DNA from: Arcicella rosea
GTDB lineage: Bacteria > Bacteroidota > Bacteroidia > Cytophagales > Spirosomataceae
Reading direction: 5' to 3'
Length of the DNA stretch: 64,000 bases
NCBI RefSeq assembly: GCF_040543805.1
Contig: NZ_JBEUMS010000012.1
Location: forward strand, 62,001 to 126,000
The translations under genes and the position numbers were made by a program. A model generated the notes under the pieces. It was not told the DNA's origin. It saw only the letters and a list, made by a program, of their open reading frames with translations, and ran no database searches. Shown here one piece after another: positions 53,040 through 61,018 of the stretch (positions are counted from its first letter, which is position 1; every line of letters begins with the position of its first letter).

Positions 53040-56000
53040 TTACTTTCTCTTCAAACTAGTCAAGAATTCTACTAAATCAACAGCTTCTTCTTTACTCATT
53101 CCATCCATTAATCCTGTTGGCATCATTGAATTATTCATCATTTTCATGGACTTTACAGCGCTTGTTTTGATGTTTTGAACAATTCCGCCGGGCATTTTTA
53201 AACTAATGTCAGTTTCGGTTTTTGAAGCAATGATTCCACTCATCGTAGAACCATCTTTCATTTTTAAATCCCAGCCTTCATAACCAAAACCAATACCTGC
53301 ATCTGGAAACATAATGGCTAAGTACTGACCATCTTTACCCAATTTAGAACCAATTTCAGAAAGCTTTGGACCAAAATCCATGCCTTCACCATTTACTTGA
53401 TGACATACTGAACAATTCGCCGCAAAAACAGCCGCTCCTTTTTTAACATCACCTTTCAAAGTAACTAATTCAGCTACTGGAGGAAGTTTTTTATTCGTAC
53501 TGCTTGAATTTCCTAAATACTTAGAAGCTTCAATACGGACATTTCTACGCCATGCTTTACTTACTCCTTCTACAGCAAATGGAATAAAATCTTTCTGAAT
53601 TTTATTTTCTTTCAAATAAGCTAAAATCAAATTCTGCCCATTGTCGCTATCGCCCATTACACGAGTAGCCTCACGACGAATGGTTGCTGAACGAGCTTTG
53701 TCTGACATCACCGTTTTGATAATATCTATCGAAGCCTGACCACCGTTTGATTTAATACCATTTAACAACTGAATAGCTAAGGTTTCTTTTTTAGGGTCGT
53801 TGATGATTTGTTTTACAACAATCAAACCTTCTGGTGATTTAATCAAAGCTTCAGCAGCTTGGCGTGGCATTTCTCCTTTGCTTACCATGCTCATTAAGCG
53901 TGGATTTTCTTCTGGCAACAAGTATTTGGTTTGTAATTCTAAATACTCTTTTCCGTTCAAACTAGCCAATAATGTACTTAATGATTGTTTTGCTAATGGA
54001 GAAGTTTTTACAAAATCTACATCCAAATGATTTAAAGCAAGTTTGTTAATCTCATTTTGCTCAGGAGAATTCCCTTTCAATAATGATAATAAGGTTTCAG
54101 ATTTTTCTTTGCCTTTAATAAAATCAAATGCTCTGAAATAACGTAAACGCTCTTTTAAACTGATATGAGAATCTGTAGCCAAACTTGCAAGAAATCTTAC
54201 ACTTTCATTCGTTCTTGCACGCCAAACGATGTCTCTACTGGCAGGAGTTGAGGTTGGGTCTGATACTTTTTTAAGATATGCCGAGAAGCAAGCATCCCAA
54301 TTATCAGAAGCTCCAATACCTAATGCTTCAAGATACCAACGGTCTTTTCCATCATATTTTGTGGCTAAGTCAGCCCAAATACTGGCAACTTCCGTAGAAG
54401 TATTTCCGTGTAAAGCAATGGCACATTCTCTTAAAATTTGTGGGTCGTTGCTTTGTGCTAATTGTTTTACGTAATCTAAAACATTTAATTTCAACTGACG
54501 AGCGGCTCTTAAACCTGCAATTTTTATATCTGGATTAGCATCAGCAAGAGCAATTTCTACATATTTTTTGCCATCAACAAGTTTACACAAAGCCCAAAAA
54601 GCACGTGCTTTCATGCGTTGATTTCCTGAATTCCAAAGTTTTAATAATTCAGGTTCAGCACTTTTCCCAAATTTGGTAAGAGCTTCCCAAGCTAAATAAC
54701 GACTAGCAATATTTGGACTTTGTAAGGCAAAAACCGCTCCTTGTACTTTTGTGAAATCAAGAACAGGAGCGTAATAAGGCGTATTTTTAGGAGCAATTCT
54801 GTAGATTCTACCACGAGTTTGGTCACCAGCTTGGTGCCCACCAACGCCTGGGTCGTACCAGTCGGCAACGATTAACGAACCATCTGGCGCAACACAAACA
54901 TCAGCAGGGCGGAACCATTGGTCTTTTTCCTGCTTCATGATGTTCACAATTTCGGCAGTATAACCAGCACCAGACTTTTGAACGGGATAAGAACGTACCA
55001 CATTATGCCCCGGTTCGCAGTGAATCATTTGTCCTTGAAATGCACTTGGTAACAAATTCCCTTCATAGATAATCATCCCCGTTGGTGAGCCAGAACCTGT
55101 TTGTAAAAGGTTTGGCACAGTTCCCGGATCATTCAAATGCCAGTGACGTCTTGGAATTTCTTCTTCAATATTGGTACGATTACTTGGCCAAGAAGCATGA
55201 GTCATGGCATCTTTGTAGCCATAATCGCCATAATCCATTACATAATTGATTCTCACACCTTTATTGCCATCATCATCATTGTCAGATTGCCACATCGTGC
55301 CATAAGAATCAACCGCTACTTCATAATTATTTCTAAAGTTTTGTCCTAAGCATTCTACTTCTGAACCATCCAAATTACAGCGGAATACCATTCCTTCTTG
55401 GTAGTTTTTCGGTGAAATTTCTTTGCCAAATTGGTCTTTTACCACATTGCCAGCGGCATCTTTTAACTGACGACCCTCATTCCCGAAATTGAAGTAAAGT
55501 TTACCATCTGGTCCGAATACAAAAGTGTGCATTCCGTGGTCATGCTGTTCACCACCAATGCCTTGGAAGAGTATTTCTTTTTTATCAGCTTTATCGTCGC
55601 CATCGGTATCCGTCAATTTCCAAACATAAGGACTTTGCGAAACCAATACAACATTTCCTAAAACAGCAATACCCAAAGGTGCATTTAAAGAGGCATCTTG
55701 ATAGAAAACTTTACTCTCATCTGCTTTGCCATCTCCGTCTTTATCTTCTAAAATAACAATTCTATCACCTTCTTTTCTTGTCGGATTTAAAGTGATATTT
55801 GGGCGATAATTGTAGGCTTCTAATACCCAAACTCGTCCACGAGCATCTACATCAATATCAGTCGGGTTAATTAACATTGGCTCAGTAGCAAAGGTTTTTA
55901 CTTCTAAGCCATCTACCATTTTTACTCCTTCTAATGAATTATCAGGTAATCTTTTTTGGTTTTCTGATAATACAGAATCAACATAATGATTAATAAAACG

Positions 56001-56099
56001 GCTGGAAGGGGAATTTTGATAAGCAGTTGTAAATAAAGCTCCACCGATGAGGATTGCTGGAATTCCTAAACGGAGTTTTTTAGATAGTTTATTTGACAT
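53040..56099 (-). CDS. PVC-type membrane-bound dehydrogenase with HEAT-like repeats and cytochrome c domain
   Basis: The 1019-residue protein begins with a signal anchor. It has a six-bladed propeller dehydrogenase domain (EPMLINPTDIDVDARGRVWVLEAYNYRPN, GDRIVILEDKDGDGKADESKVFYQD, GIGGEQHDHGMHTFVFGPDGKLYFN). The middle of helical HEAT-like repeats is followed by a C-terminal cytochrome c domain with CSVCHQ (Cys896, Cys899, His900) and a Met-containing tail. It matches the TIGR02604/TIGR02603 architecture of Planctomycetota-Verrucomicrobiota and Bacteroidota, thought to oxidise a sugar-like substrate in the periplasm. The start at 56099 avoids an extra 22 residues from the in-frame ATG at 56165. 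Confidence 0.87.
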   Translation of the reverse strand: MSNKLSKKLRLGIPAILIGGALFTTAYQNSPSSRFINHYVDSVLSENQKRLPDNSLEGVKMVDGLEVKTFATEPMLINPTDIDVDARGRVWVLEAYNYRPNITLNPTRKEGDRIVILEDKDGDGKADESKVFYQDASLNAPLGIAVLGNVVLVSQSPYVWKLTDTDGDDKADKKEILFQGIGGEQHDHGMHTFVFGPDGKLYFNFGNEGRQLKDAAGNVVKDQFGKEISPKNYQEGMVFRCNLDGSEVECLGQNFRNNYEVAVDSYGTMWQSDNDDDGNKGVRINYVMDYGDYGYKDAMTHASWPSNRTNIEEEIPRRHWHLNDPGTVPNLLQTGSGSPTGMIIYEGNLLPSAFQGQMIHCEPGHNVVRSYPVQKSGAGYTAEIVNIMKQEKDQWFRPADVCVAPDGSLIVADWYDPGVGGHQAGDQTRGRIYRIAPKNTPYYAPVLDFTKVQGAVFALQSPNIASRYLAWEALTKFGKSAEPELLKLWNSGNQRMKARAFWALCKLVDGKKYVEIALADANPDIKIAGLRAARQLKLNVLDYVKQLAQSNDPQILRECAIALHGNTSTEVASIWADLATKYDGKDRWYLEALGIGASDNWDACFSAYLKKVSDPTSTPASRDIVWRARTNESVRFLASLATDSHISLKERLRYFRAFDFIKGKEKSETLLSLLKGNSPEQNEINKLALNHLDVDFVKTSPLAKQSLSTLLASLNGKEYLELQTKYLLPEENPRLMSMVSKGEMPRQAAEALIKSPEGLIVVKQIINDPKKETLAIQLLNGIKSNGGQASIDIIKTVMSDKARSATIRREATRVMGDSDNGQNLILAYLKENKIQKDFIPFAVEGVSKAWRRNVRIEASKYLGNSSSTNKKLPPVAELVTLKGDVKKGAAVFAANCSVCHQVNGEGMDFGPKLSEIGSKLGKDGQYLAIMFPDAGIGFGYEGWDLKMKDGSTMSGIIASKTETDISLKMPGGIVQNIKTSAVKSMKMMNNSMMPTGLMDGMSKEEAVDLVEFLTSLKRK

Positions 56100-56517
56100 G
56101 GAAAAATATGGTTTATGAAAAGGAAAATTGCCCAAATGCTTCATTATAAAGCATAATATTAGCATTTGTAATGATATAATAATTTCAAAAGTATAAAAAA
56201 AATAATACGAAATTGCACTCGCTTATACGGAATGAATAGCCTTAAAAACTAATAAATTTCAAAAGAGGTCTAATCTGTTCTATTTGAGGGTTTTTTCTTG
56301 AAATATTTTTTTAAAAGGACGTTATTTGAAGCGAATTTGTGGGCGAAATTCATTAAAGTAATGACATCTTCCCCAAAGTGAAAAATATCAATTGTTAAAA
56401 TTCGTTAAATCTTATCTTGATAGCATGTTTTAAGCAGTTTTAATGACGAAATTTGACTTTGCTTAATTATATGATTAACAAATACAAGTATTGATTTTCA
56501 AACTCCCAAAAATTACT

Positions 56518-56525
56518 TAACTTTG
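56518..56525 (+). promoter_or_regulatory. Possible -7 element TAACTTTG for bamD, near-leaderless
   Basis: TAACTTTG sits 7 bp before the bamD ATG, so the transcript would begin at or just before the start codon. A TTG at 56491-56493 is 24 bp upstream, slightly outside the usual spacing. The remaining gap 56100-56517 is AT-rich without another recognisable feature. Confidence 0.5.
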
Positions 56526-56532
56526 CGAACTT

Positions 56533-57423
56533 ATGCAGAGAACTCACAAATTTTTATTATTCATACTGTTTGCTTTGACCCTCAGTGCGTGTAGCAATTT
56601 CGAAAAAATCAGAAAAATGACTGATGAAAAGAAAAAGTACGACGCTGCGATTCGTTTCTTCAAGAAAGGTCATTACGACAAAGCAAGCATACTCTTTGAG
56701 GAATTGTTACCAATTTTGACCGGAACAGATCAACAGGAAATCGCTACTTTTTATCAAGCATATTGCGATTATCACACTGGCAATTACGAAATGGCTAATT
56801 TCCATTTCAAACGTTTTGCTGAAACTTTCGCCAGAAGTGAGCATTATGAAGAAGCCGTTTATATGTCGGCTTATGCTTTGTATAAAAACTCTCCGCAGTT
56901 CAATCTTGACCAAAGTGGAACAATAACAGCCATTAACGAGCTACAAAACTTTATTAATAATTACCCAGATAGTAAGTTTAGAGACGAAACTTCTGACTTG
57001 ATTAAGGAATTAAGAAAGAAATTAGAGCAAAAAGCTTATGAAAAAGTAAAGCTTTATTATAAAACAAGTGAATTTAATATTGCTTCTTTGAAATCAGCAG
57101 TTATTGAAATTAACAACTTTCAAAAGGATTATCCAGATTCAGATTATAATGAAGAATTGGCATTTTTGAAAGTTCAATCACAATATGATTTGGCTCAAAG
57201 TACTATTGAAAGTAAACAAAAAGAGCGTTTTGATGATGCCATTAAGTTTTACCAAGATTTAGTGGATAAATATCCCAAAAGTGATTTCTTGGAAAAAGCT
57301 GAAAAATTATACGACATCAGTTTTAAAGAAAGCGACAGAATTGCAAAACTTGAAGCCGAATACAAAGCCGCTAAAGAGAAATCTAATACTTCAAAAGTGG
57401 GTGCGGGCGACAAACAGAAGTAA
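56533..57423 (+). CDS. bamD: Outer membrane protein assembly factor BamD
   Basis: The 296-residue lipoprotein has a signal peptide with lipobox LSAC (Cys20) and five TPR-like repeats (YDAAIRFFKKGHYDKASILFEELLP, YQAYCDYHTGNYEMANFHFKRFAETF, AVYMSAYALYKNSPQFNLDQ). It is the outer-membrane assembly partner that helps insert beta-barrel proteins, such as the Wzi, TonB-linked and other barrels encoded nearby. It heads the bamD-rpoZ-coaBC-porD block, an arrangement seen in many Bacteroidota. Confidence 0.93.
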   Translation: MQRTHKFLLFILFALTLSACSNFEKIRKMTDEKKKYDAAIRFFKKGHYDKASILFEELLPILTGTDQQEIATFYQAYCDYHTGNYEMANFHFKRFAETFARSEHYEEAVYMSAYALYKNSPQFNLDQSGTITAINELQNFINNYPDSKFRDETSDLIKELRKKLEQKAYEKVKLYYKTSEFNIASLKSAVIEINNFQKDYPDSDYNEELAFLKVQSQYDLAQSTIESKQKERFDDAIKFYQDLVDKYPKSDFLEKAEKLYDISFKESDRIAKLEAEYKAAKEKSNTSKVGAGDKQK

Positions 57424-57474
57424 TCAGTATTTTATTGAAAACATTTAACAAGAAACAGTAGAACAACCAAAGAT

Positions 57475-57795
57475 ATGGCAACGAATCCATCAATCATTAC
57501 CAGAGACGTAGATAAACTCGCTATCAAAGCAGGAGGAAATACGTATGAAGCCGTAGCAATCATCTCGAAACGTGCAAGACAAATCGCCTTGAAGTCTAAA
57601 GAGGAATTGAATAATAAATTGTCAGAATTTGCTTCTTCAGTAGATAACTTAGAAGAAATTTTTGAAAACCGTGAGCAAATTGAAATCTCTAAATTCTATG
57701 AGCGTTTGCCAAAACCAACGTCTTTAGCAATTGACGAATTCATGGAAGATAAATTCACTTTTGCTTTGCCAAAAAATGAAGGTTCAGAAGAATAG
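57475..57795 (+). CDS. rpoZ: DNA-directed RNA polymerase omega subunit family protein
   Basis: The 106-residue protein has the omega fold in the Bacteroidota form. It starts MATNPSIITRDVDKLAIKAGG and continues NTYEAVAIISKRARQIA, the counterpart of the omega motif. The C-terminal tail of about 50 acidic residues is longer than in Escherichia coli. It stabilises the beta-prime subunit. It is 51 bp after bamD. A hairpin terminator follows, so coaBC probably has its own promoter as well. Confidence 0.9.
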   Translation: MATNPSIITRDVDKLAIKAGGNTYEAVAIISKRARQIALKSKEELNNKLSEFASSVDNLEEIFENREQIEISKFYERLPKPTSLAIDEFMEDKFTFALPKNEGSEE

Positions 57796-57815
57796 ATATT
57801 TTCTTTAATTATTTA

Positions 57816-57854
57816 ATCAAAAAGGTCAGATGTTTTACATTTGACCTTTTTGAT
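57816..57854 (+). terminator. Terminator-like hairpin between rpoZ and coaBC
   Basis: ATCAAAAAGGTCA (57816-57828) pairs with TGACCTTTTTGAT (57842-57854), extended by an ATG/CAT inner helix. It lies 20 bp past the rpoZ stop, and a promoter for coaBC overlaps its right arm. Confidence 0.8.
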
Positions 57855-57868
57855 TTTGATTAAGTTTG
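57841..57868 (+). promoter_or_regulatory. Promoter for coaBC, TTG-N17-TAAGTTTG
   Basis: TTG (57841-57843) is 17 bp from TAAGTTTG (57861-57868), and the coaBC ATG is 48 bp downstream. The -33 region overlaps the right arm of the preceding hairpin. Confidence 0.65.
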
Positions 57869-57915
57869 TGCCACAAAACCAATGTTGAACGATAAAAGAG
57901 GCTAAAAAACAAATT

Positions 57916-59136
57916 ATGCTTAAAAGTAAGAAAATAATATTAGGTGTTTCAGGCAGTATTGCTGCTTACAAAATTGCTATCCTCACTAGACTTCTGGTGA
58001 AAGAGGGGGCAGAAGTAAAAATTGTAATGACCGAAGCCGCCAAAGAATTTATTACGCCTCTTACTTTATCAACACTTTCAAAAAATTCAGTACTCTCAGC
58101 TTTTGTAAAAGATGAAACTGGACAATGGAATAATCATGTAGATTTAGGACTTTGGGCTGATATTATACTCATAGCACCTGCTACAGCACATACTTTGGCA
58201 AAATGTGCGAATGGCATTTGTGATGATTTACTCACAGCGGTATATCTTTCTGCCAAATGTGAAGTAATGTTTGCCCCAGCAATGGATTTGGATATGTACC
58301 TCCATCCAAGTACAGTTTCTAATCTTGACAAACTGAAATCTTATGGAAATCACATCATTAAATCTGGTTATGGTGAGCTTGCAAGCGGTTTAGTAGGAGA
58401 GGGAAGAATGGCTGAACCAGAAGAAATTCTAGCAATTTTAGAAAAATACTTCTCTGCAAATCCAGTTTTAAAAGATAAAAAAGTATTAATTACCGCTGGA
58501 CCGACTCAGGAAGCGATTGATCCAGTACGTTTTATCAGTAATCATTCTACAGGAAAAATGGGTTATGCCATTGCTGATAAATTAGCAAAAGCTGGCGCCA
58601 AAGTAACGTTGGTTAGTGGACAAGTAGCCTTGAAAAAACCAGACTCAAGTATCAAAATAGTAAAAGTACATTCAGCCGAAGAAATGTACCAAGCTTCTGA
58701 GGCTAATTTTCAGGAATCAGACATTATCATTTTAGCGGCTGCTGTGGCAGACTATACACCTGCGGTGGTAGCTGAAAAGAAAATAAAAAAGAAAGAAGAT
58801 ACGTTTAGTATAGAACTCATTAAAACGACTGATATTGCTAAAACATTAGGTCAACAAAAGCGAGAAAATCAATTAATGGTTGGTTTTGCTTTGGAAACCG
58901 ATAATGAAGTAGCCAATGCAAAAGCTAAAATCCAATCTAAAAATCTAGACATGATTGTGCTGAATTCTTTACAAGATTCAGGAGCAGGTTTTGGACATGA
59001 TACGAATAAGATAAGTATTATCAGAAAAGATGATACAATCATAGCATTTGATTTGAAATCAAAACAAGACGTTGCTCAAGATATAGTTAATGCCATTATT
59101 GAAGCCATTTCGAAAAATAACATTGATGAAAAATAA
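57916..59136 (+). CDS. coaBC: Bifunctional phosphopantothenoylcysteine decarboxylase/phosphopantothenate-cysteine ligase
   Basis: The 406-residue enzyme makes 4'-phosphopantetheine on the way to coenzyme A. The N-terminal flavoprotein half (CoaC) has GVSGSIAAYK at residues 10-19, the active-site histidine in NHVDLGLWADI and PAMDLDMYLHPS. The C-terminal half (CoaB) has the nucleotide-binding ITAGPTQEAIDPVRFISNHSTGKMG and AAVADYTP. Length and order of domains are normal. The stop codon overlaps the porD start by 11 bp, implying translational coupling. Confidence 0.95.
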   Translation: MLKSKKIILGVSGSIAAYKIAILTRLLVKEGAEVKIVMTEAAKEFITPLTLSTLSKNSVLSAFVKDETGQWNNHVDLGLWADIILIAPATAHTLAKCANGICDDLLTAVYLSAKCEVMFAPAMDLDMYLHPSTVSNLDKLKSYGNHIIKSGYGELASGLVGEGRMAEPEEILAILEKYFSANPVLKDKKVLITAGPTQEAIDPVRFISNHSTGKMGYAIADKLAKAGAKVTLVSGQVALKKPDSSIKIVKVHSAEEMYQASEANFQESDIIILAAAVADYTPAVVAEKKIKKKEDTFSIELIKTTDIAKTLGQQKRENQLMVGFALETDNEVANAKAKIQSKNLDMIVLNSLQDSGAGFGHDTNKISIIRKDDTIIAFDLKSKQDVAQDIVNAIIEAISKNNIDEK

Positions 59137-60070
59137 CAATAGAAATAGACCTTTTCTGAAATATACTCTTTTCATACTTTTGGCTGTGATGAGTACTTTG
59201 CTTGTTAGTAAAAATGCTAATGCGCAAGAAATCAATTGCAGAGTAAGTATTTCTACAGACCAAATTCAAGTAAATGAACAACGTGGAGCTACTCAGATTT
59301 ATACTGAATTGCAAAATGTGATGCAGGAATTTTTGAACAATCGCCGTTGGACGAACGATAATTTTGCTCCAGAAGAAAAAATAAATTGCTCTTTAGCCGT
59401 AATAATTACCAAAGCAACAGCCACTGGAGAGTATGAAGCCAATGCCCGTTTTCAGGTTACTCGTCCTGTTTATGGAACAGCTTATGAAACTGTACTTTTA
59501 AATTATATTGATAGAAATTTCGTCTTTAAGTACATTGCAGGTACGCCGCTTACTTATAACGACAACAATTACAATGATAACCTCACCCAAATGTTAGCTT
59601 TCTACGCTTACATCGCTTTAGCATTTGATTATGACTCTTTTGAAAAAATGGGCGGATTAAATCATGCTCAAAAAGCCTTGAACGTTGTAAACTTAGCACA
59701 AAATGCTGGAGGAGGTTGGTCTTCTTCCAATGATATTCGTAATCGATATTGGGTAGCAGAAAACTTGTTAAATCAGCAATTACAAAGTCTTCGTGAAGGT
59801 TTTTATACCTATCATCGCTTGGCAATGGATAATTATGCCAACGACCCAGCTAACAGCAGAAAACAAATAATTGAATACTTAAATACGATTAAACAAGTAA
59901 GTCAGAATCGTCCCGGACAAATTTGGTACCGCCTTTTCTTTGAAGCAAAATCAACAGAATTGTTAAATATTTTTAGTGATGCGCCATTGGACGAAAGAAA
60001 GAAAATCGTACCATTACTCACTTCATTAGATCCAACCAATTCTGAGGCATATCGAAAATTAAGTAAATAA
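59126..60070 (+). CDS. porD: T9SS accessory protein of the PorD (DUF4835) type
   Basis: The 314-residue secreted protein has a signal peptide (LFILLAVMSTLLVSKNANA) and the DUF4835 hallmarks: EINCRVSISTDQIQ early, QEFLNNRRWTNDNF near residue 65, NYIDRNFVFKYIAGTPLTY near 130 and LTSLDPTNSEAYRKL at the end. The family is linked to the type IX secretion system and is annotated PorD. It starts inside the end of coaBC and shares its transcript. A longer in-frame ATG at 59090 is rejected because it would lie inside coaBC and disrupt the signal peptide position. Confidence 0.8.
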   Translation: MKNNNRNRPFLKYTLFILLAVMSTLLVSKNANAQEINCRVSISTDQIQVNEQRGATQIYTELQNVMQEFLNNRRWTNDNFAPEEKINCSLAVIITKATATGEYEANARFQVTRPVYGTAYETVLLNYIDRNFVFKYIAGTPLTYNDNNYNDNLTQMLAFYAYIALAFDYDSFEKMGGLNHAQKALNVVNLAQNAGGGWSSSNDIRNRYWVAENLLNQQLQSLREGFYTYHRLAMDNYANDPANSRKQIIEYLNTIKQVSQNRPGQIWYRLFFEAKSTELLNIFSDAPLDERKKIVPLLTSLDPTNSEAYRKLSK

Positions 60071-60082
60071 AAGAGGAGAAAA

Positions 60083-60895
60083 TTAGTGCAGTTTTTCGCC
60101 ACAATGCGGGCAAAATTTCATGTTTTTATCTTCGTTTTTATAGATTTTGATGTGTTCATTAAAACCTGAAACAAAAATACCCGTTGGCAAAGCAAACATC
60201 GCTACTCCAGCTACAGCCACAAAACCTCCTAATAATTTTCCGAGTGGAGTAATTGGGTAAGTATCGCCATAACCTACAGAAGTAATTGTAGTAACACCCC
60301 ACCAAAGTGTAGCTGGAATGCTAGAAAATACTTTAGGTTGAGCCGAATTTTCAATATAATACATGGTAGAAGAAGATATTAAAAGTGTGAATAAAAAGAA
60401 GACAAAACTTAAAATAAGTTCTTCTCTTTTCTCTCTGAATACACTTTCTATTACTTTTAAAGCATGTACATATCTTGAAAATTTGAATAGCCTGAAAATT
60501 CTGAAAAGTCGTAGAATTCTAATTAAACCAGTATCAGAAGTGAAATTAGAAAGATAGAAAGGCATAATTGCCAGTAAGTCAACTAAAGCACCAGCCGAAA
60601 AAATATAACGTAGTCTTCCCCAAACAGGATGTTGATATTTCTCGTTTTCTACACAGACCCAAAGCCGAACGAAGTATTCAATCGTAAAGAAAACAACTGA
60701 GAAGTATTCGAAATCACTGAAGAAAACATCAAAATCATGTCTTAAACTTTTTACAGAATGTAAAATAATGGCAAAAGTATTCAGAGAAATCGTTGTTAAT
60801 AAAATAGCATTGAATATAATAGAGGCAATACTTTTTTTGCCCCGAGTCACCTCAAGTATTTTATAGATTTCTCTTCTTGACCAATTGCTATCCAT
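60083..60895 (-). CDS. Voltage-gated-type potassium channel with C-terminal zinc-ribbon motif
   Basis: The 270-residue membrane protein has six transmembrane segments of the ion-channel fold. The S4-like segment has regularly spaced arginines (RILRLFRIFRLFKFSR, residues 126-141). The selectivity filter is TSVGYGD (205-211), typical of K+ channels, and the pore-lining helix ends in ALPTGIFVSGF. The extreme C-terminus is MKFCPHCGEKLH, half of a zinc-ribbon-like sequence, an unusual add-on. Upstream on the same strand lies the ABC exporter gene, separated by a short octamer-type inverted repeat. Confidence 0.88.
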   Translation of the reverse strand: MDSNWSRREIYKILEVTRGKKSIASIIFNAILLTTISLNTFAIILHSVKSLRHDFDVFFSDFEYFSVVFFTIEYFVRLWVCVENEKYQHPVWGRLRYIFSAGALVDLLAIMPFYLSNFTSDTGLIRILRLFRIFRLFKFSRYVHALKVIESVFREKREELILSFVFFLFTLLISSSTMYYIENSAQPKVFSSIPATLWWGVTTITSVGYGDTYPITPLGKLLGGFVAVAGVAMFALPTGIFVSGFNEHIKIYKNEDKNMKFCPHCGEKLH

Positions 60896-60976
60896 TAGGG
60901 AAAAGGATTTTTTATGACATCATTAGGGTTATAAGTAATCAATACAATTTAAGCAACGTTATCATTTATCGTAAAC

Positions 60977-61018
60977 AACTGATAAGTAATAATTTGAAAT
61001 GCCAATTACTAATTACTA
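60977..61018 (-). repeat. Short inverted repeat of TTAGTAAT words after the ABC transporter gene
   Basis: On the minus strand the ABC exporter stop codon itself begins TAGTAAT, TAGTAAT in near-octamer register, followed about 10 nt later by the complementary AATTATTACTTATC. It is shorter than the other octamer repeats but has the same orientation: the G-containing word comes first in transcription, the complement follows, and the ion-channel start is about 80 bp downstream. Confidence 0.6.
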
